From QFOX01 sp033763655 (lineage in GTDB: Bacteria; Pseudomonadota; Alphaproteobacteria; Rickettsiales; UBA3002), in contig JANRKD010000001.1 in the NCBI GenBank assembly GCA_033763655.1, positions 62,001 through 126,000 on the forward strand: 64,000 bases of DNA, in the 5' to 3' direction. The notes below the pieces were generated by a model, which saw only the letters and a program-made list of their open reading frames with translations, did no database searches and was not told where the DNA came from. This document shows positions 61,296 to 64,000 of the stretch, piece after piece (the stretch's first letter is position 1; each line of letters starts with the position of its first letter). The translations under genes were made by a program, and so were the position numbers.

Positions 61296-62325
61296 GGTGC
61301 GGCCTTTCTTTGGGTGTTGTCAGGTGGTTTTTGCAGGCGCGGGCGAGGACCATCTCTTCGTCCGCAGGAATCACATGCACCGGGAAATCCCCCGCCCAGC
61401 GCAGCAATTGGGTGATTCTTTCGCGCACGGTAGCCGCATGTTCGCCGATGCCGCCGGTGAACACCAGGCCGTCGATGCCGCCCAACGCCGGCAGCAGGGC
61501 GGCGATGGCTTTGGCCGCCATGGCGCCATAAAGCGCCACTGCCTCCTGCGCCGCCGGGCTGCTATCGGCCAGCAAGGCGCGCATGTCGCCGCTGATACCC
61601 GAAACGCCCCTGAGGCCGGATTCATGGTAGAGAATCCGGGTTAATTCGGGCAGGCTCATCCGCCCTTCGCCGAGCAGGTAGAGCAACACGCCCGGGTCGA
61701 TCGCGCCGCAGCGCGTGCCCATCATCAGCCCGTCGAGCGTGGAGAATCCCATTGTGCTGGCGACGCTTTTCAGGTCGTGCAGGGCGCAGGCGGAAGCGCC
61801 GCCGCCCAGATGCGCCACCACGATGCGTCCACGCGCCGCATCCCCCATCACGCCCGGCAGGACATCGGCCACATGCTGGTAGGAAAGCCCGTGGAACCCA
61901 TAACGCAGAATCCCCTGATCATGCAGGGCGCGCGGCAGGGCGAAGCGGCGCTCATCCTCACGCATCGTGTGGTGGAACGCGGTGTCGAAACAGGCGATGT
62001 GCGGCACGGCGGGATAGCGTTCCTGCGCCGCCTCGATGCAGGCCAGCGCCGCAGGCTGGTGCAAGGGCGCCAGCGGAATATAGCTGCGCAGTTTTTCCTG
62101 AACGCCCGGTGTGATAATGACCGGCTGCGTGAAATCCAGCCCGCCATGCACCACGCGGTGGCCGATTGCGACGACCTCCTGATTATCCGCGCCATGCAGC
62201 CATGCGAGGGTGGTAGCCGTATCGAACGTCGTCGCCTGCCGGGTGCGTGCGAGGGTGCGCGCATCGAAAGCCGCCAGCTTGGTGTTGCTGGAACCGGCAT
62301 TGCAGGTGAGGATGACGCCGTTCAT
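61261..62325 (-). CDS. ackA: Acetate/propionate kinase
   Basis: AckA interconverts acetyl phosphate plus ADP and acetate plus ATP. The 354-residue protein has VILTCNAGSSNTKLAAFD, GHRVVHGG, the catalytic-region FDTAFHHTM, YGFHGLSYQHV, AHLGGGASACA and TGGIGEHAATVRERI. It is shorter than the usual 390-400 residues because the N-terminal domain is compact. The final 20 residues (TTPKERPHHEQRCNNLSTG) look like read-on beyond the normal end and overlap the OsmC start. The start overlaps the upstream gene's stop by ATGA. Confidence 0.94.
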   Translation of the reverse strand: MNGVILTCNAGSSNTKLAAFDARTLARTRQATTFDTATTLAWLHGADNQEVVAIGHRVVHGGLDFTQPVIITPGVQEKLRSYIPLAPLHQPAALACIEAAQERYPAVPHIACFDTAFHHTMREDERRFALPRALHDQGILRYGFHGLSYQHVADVLPGVMGDAARGRIVVAHLGGGASACALHDLKSVASTMGFSTLDGLMMGTRCGAIDPGVLLYLLGEGRMSLPELTRILYHESGLRGVSGISGDMRALLADSSPAAQEAVALYGAMAAKAIAALLPALGGIDGLVFTGGIGEHAATVRERITQLLRWAGDFPVHVIPADEEMVLARACKNHLTTPKERPHHEQRCNNLSTG

Positions 62326-63722
62326 ACGGCCTTTGCCCGCGCATAAAGCAGGGCCAGCGCGCACGAGGCAATCCGTGAATCAATGTCGCCCGAACGGCTG
62401 GTGAGAATAATCGGCACCTTCGCGCCGAGCACAATGCCCGCCCCCTGCGCGCCGGAGAAATAGCGCAGTTCCTTATACAGCATATTGCCCGATTCGATGT
62501 CGGGCGCGACGAGGATATCCGCATCGCCCGCCACCGCCGATACGATGCCCTTCACCGTCGCCGACTCGCGCGAGACGGCATTGTCGAACGCCAGCGGCCC
62601 GTCGAGCAGGCCGCCGGTAATCTGCCCGCGCTCGGCCATTTTGCATAGCGCCGTGGCATCGAGCGTCGAGGGGATTTTTTCGTTCACCATTTCCACCGCC
62701 GAAAGCAGCGCCACCTTCGGCACCCCAAGCCCAAGCGCGGCAAACAGGTCGATGGCGTTCTGCACCATGTCTTTCTTTTCCATCAGGTTCGGCTTGATGT
62801 TAATCGCCGCATCGGTGAGGAACAGCGGCTTGGGATAGCTCGGCACGTCGAGCACGAACACATGGCTCATGCGCCGCCCCGTGCGCAGCCCGTGCTCGCG
62901 GCTGATCGCCGCTTCTATCAGCTCATCGGTATGCAGCTTGCCCTTCATCAGCGCCTCAACCTCGCCGTTTCTGGCCATCTCGACCGCTGCTGCCGCCGCC
63001 GCATGGCTGTGCGGCGTGGAAACAATCCTGTAGGCGGAAATATCGATATGCGCGTCCTGCGCCGCTTTCCTGATTTTCGCCTCCGGCCCGACCAGCACCG
63101 GCGCGATGATGCCTGCTTTCGCCGCCGCCACCGCCCCCGAGAGCGACAGCATATCCACCGGATGCACCACCGCCACCGTGAGCGGCGGCATCCCGGCGAT
63201 TTTATCAATCAGCCATTGCTCGTAATTATGCGACGGCGTTTTCATCTGCACGTCAGGCAGCGCGGTGGCCTGCCATGCGATTTGCCTAGTCGGCGCCAGC
63301 ACCAGCGCCTCGCCTTCAAGCACATGCTCGCCGCGCTGGTTCGCGCAGAGTGTGCGGAAGGTGATATGCTTGTGCGCGTCATCTTTTTTGATCACGGTGA
63401 CGGAAGCGGTAATCATATCGCCCAGATGCACGGGTTTGAGGAAATTAAGCGTCTGGCGCAGGTAAATCGTCCCCGGCCCGGGCAATTGCATCCCAAGCAG
63501 CACCGAAAACATCGACCCCGTCCACATGCCGTGCCCGACAATCTGCTGGAAAATATCGGTCTTGGCATAGGCCTCGTCGAGATGCGCGGGGTTCATATCG
63601 CCGGTGACTACCGCAAAGAGTTGAATATCGCGTTTACTGAGCATGCGCGTCAGCGTGGCGGAATCGCCCAGCGCAATCTGGTCGTAGGTCTTGTTGGTAA
63701 TGCAGGCCTCGGGGGTAATCAT
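62322..63722 (-). CDS. Bifunctional MaoC-like hydratase/phosphate acetyl- or butyryltransferase
   Basis: A 466-residue fusion. Residues about 15-150 are a MaoC/R-specific hydratase hot-dog domain (FAVVTGDMNPAHLDEAYAKTDIFQQIVGHGM). Residues about 170-466 are a PTA/PTB domain (VAVVHPVDMLSLSGAVAAAKAGIIAPVLVGPE, MKGKLHTDELIEAAI, YFSGAQGAGIVLGAKVPIILTSRSGD). It would form acyl phosphate for the next gene, ackA. This fused pair followed by ackA and linked to fabI is a known alphaproteobacterial arrangement. Confidence 0.94.
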   Translation of the reverse strand: MITPEACITNKTYDQIALGDSATLTRMLSKRDIQLFAVVTGDMNPAHLDEAYAKTDIFQQIVGHGMWTGSMFSVLLGMQLPGPGTIYLRQTLNFLKPVHLGDMITASVTVIKKDDAHKHITFRTLCANQRGEHVLEGEALVLAPTRQIAWQATALPDVQMKTPSHNYEQWLIDKIAGMPPLTVAVVHPVDMLSLSGAVAAAKAGIIAPVLVGPEAKIRKAAQDAHIDISAYRIVSTPHSHAAAAAAVEMARNGEVEALMKGKLHTDELIEAAISREHGLRTGRRMSHVFVLDVPSYPKPLFLTDAAINIKPNLMEKKDMVQNAIDLFAALGLGVPKVALLSAVEMVNEKIPSTLDATALCKMAERGQITGGLLDGPLAFDNAVSRESATVKGIVSAVAGDADILVAPDIESGNMLYKELRYFSGAQGAGIVLGAKVPIILTSRSGDIDSRIASCALALLYARAKAV

Positions 63723-63747
63723 GGGGTTCTTCCCTTCATCCGTTGCG

Positions 63748-64000
63748 TTAATCCATCACTTCGTAGCCGCCATCAATCAGGTGGACGCCGCCGGTGATAT
63801 TTTTTGCCAGATCGCTGACCAGAAACGCCGCCATGGCGCCGACATCCTCGATAGCAATCCGCCGGTGCAGGGGCGTTTTCAGGGCGGCGGCCTCCAGCAG
63901 CTCGTCGAAATGGGCGATGCCCGACGCCGCGCGCGTTTTCAGGGCGCCGGGCGACAGGGCGTTCACGCGGATATTTTTCTCGCCCAGTTCCGCCGCCAGA
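63748..64000 (-). CDS. fabI: Enoyl-[ACP] reductase (NADH), C-terminal part
   Basis: Only the last 83 or so codons are in the window; the gene continues past base 64000. The visible sequence LAAELGEKNIRVNALSPGALKTRAASGIAHFDELLEAAALKTPLHRR and MAAFLVSDLAKNITGGVHLIDGGYEVMD matches FabI (SPGPIKTLAASGI type) rather than FabG, because of the AASGI stretch. It is upstream of the MaoC-PTA gene with a 25-base gap. Confidence 0.85.
   Translation of the reverse strand, partial: LAAELGEKNIRVNALSPGALKTRAASGIAHFDELLEAAALKTPLHRRIAIEDVGAMAAFLVSDLAKNITGGVHLIDGGYEVMD

Overview
The window is chromosomal DNA of an alphaproteobacterium. The evidence is gene content and order: mltG-fabF-acpP-fabG-fabD, rpsF-rpsR-rplI-dnaB-alr, a MaoC/phosphotransacetylase fusion followed by ackA, and cvpA-purF. 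The backbone looks GC-rich, and its intergenic spaces carry GTCATCCCGG-type palindromes. I would guess a Rhodospirillales- or Micavibrionales-like lineage, but the sequence alone does not settle the order.

Backbone, left part (1-20.85 kb): the 3' part of folD, an OmpA-domain lipoprotein-like/periplasmic protein, a fatty-acid and peptidoglycan cluster on the minus strand, a ribosomal protein operon with dnaB, alanine racemase, an MlaE/MlaF-type lipid ABC transporter, radA, cvpA-purF, an SDR and tRNA-Ile(GAT). One gene inside this backbone is foreign-looking: an 849-residue fusion of an adenosine-deaminase-like metallohydrolase with a SLOG-like Rossmann domain (13849-16398).

Genomic island (about 20.85-51.06 kb), entered at tRNA-Ile: the first serine recombinase is read antisense into the tRNA, so its last residues are encoded by the tRNA gene. 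The island is a patchwork. It holds three large serine recombinases (one frameshifted), a recombinase-ParB-ParB operon plus the stump of a second ParB copy, a DUF3489-DUF2924-recombinase module, a GIY-YIG nuclease paired with a PD-(D/E)XK-like protein, a ParB-domain DNA methyltransferase with a DUF5681 protein, a restriction-modification cluster (two unknown/nuclease-like genes facing a C5 and an N6 methyltransferase), an XRE/ImmA regulator pair divergent from a bacterial ubiquitin-like operon (triple-Ub protein, E1-like ThiF protein, DUF6527 protein), a metallophosphatase with an in-frame stop, and a large zeta-toxin-like protein. A conserved, apparently structured non-coding block of about 185 bases lies directly 3' of both the intact ParB gene and the ParB stump. 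Its hairpins are kept despite sequence change. I consider this block and the ubiquitin-like operon the best candidates for new biology.

Backbone, right part (51.1-64 kb): a phosphorelay set (two atypical response regulators, a MHYT-heme-PAS hybrid kinase, an HPt protein), a family-2 glycosyltransferase, a P2-type cation ATPase, an OsmC protein, acetate kinase, a MaoC-phosphotransacetylase fusion and the 3' part of fabI. Two copies of a MITE-like repeat here share termini that supply in-frame stop codons (reading Tyr-Thr-Pro-Ser/Phe-Glu-stop) and a Shine-Dalgarno sequence to the flanking genes.
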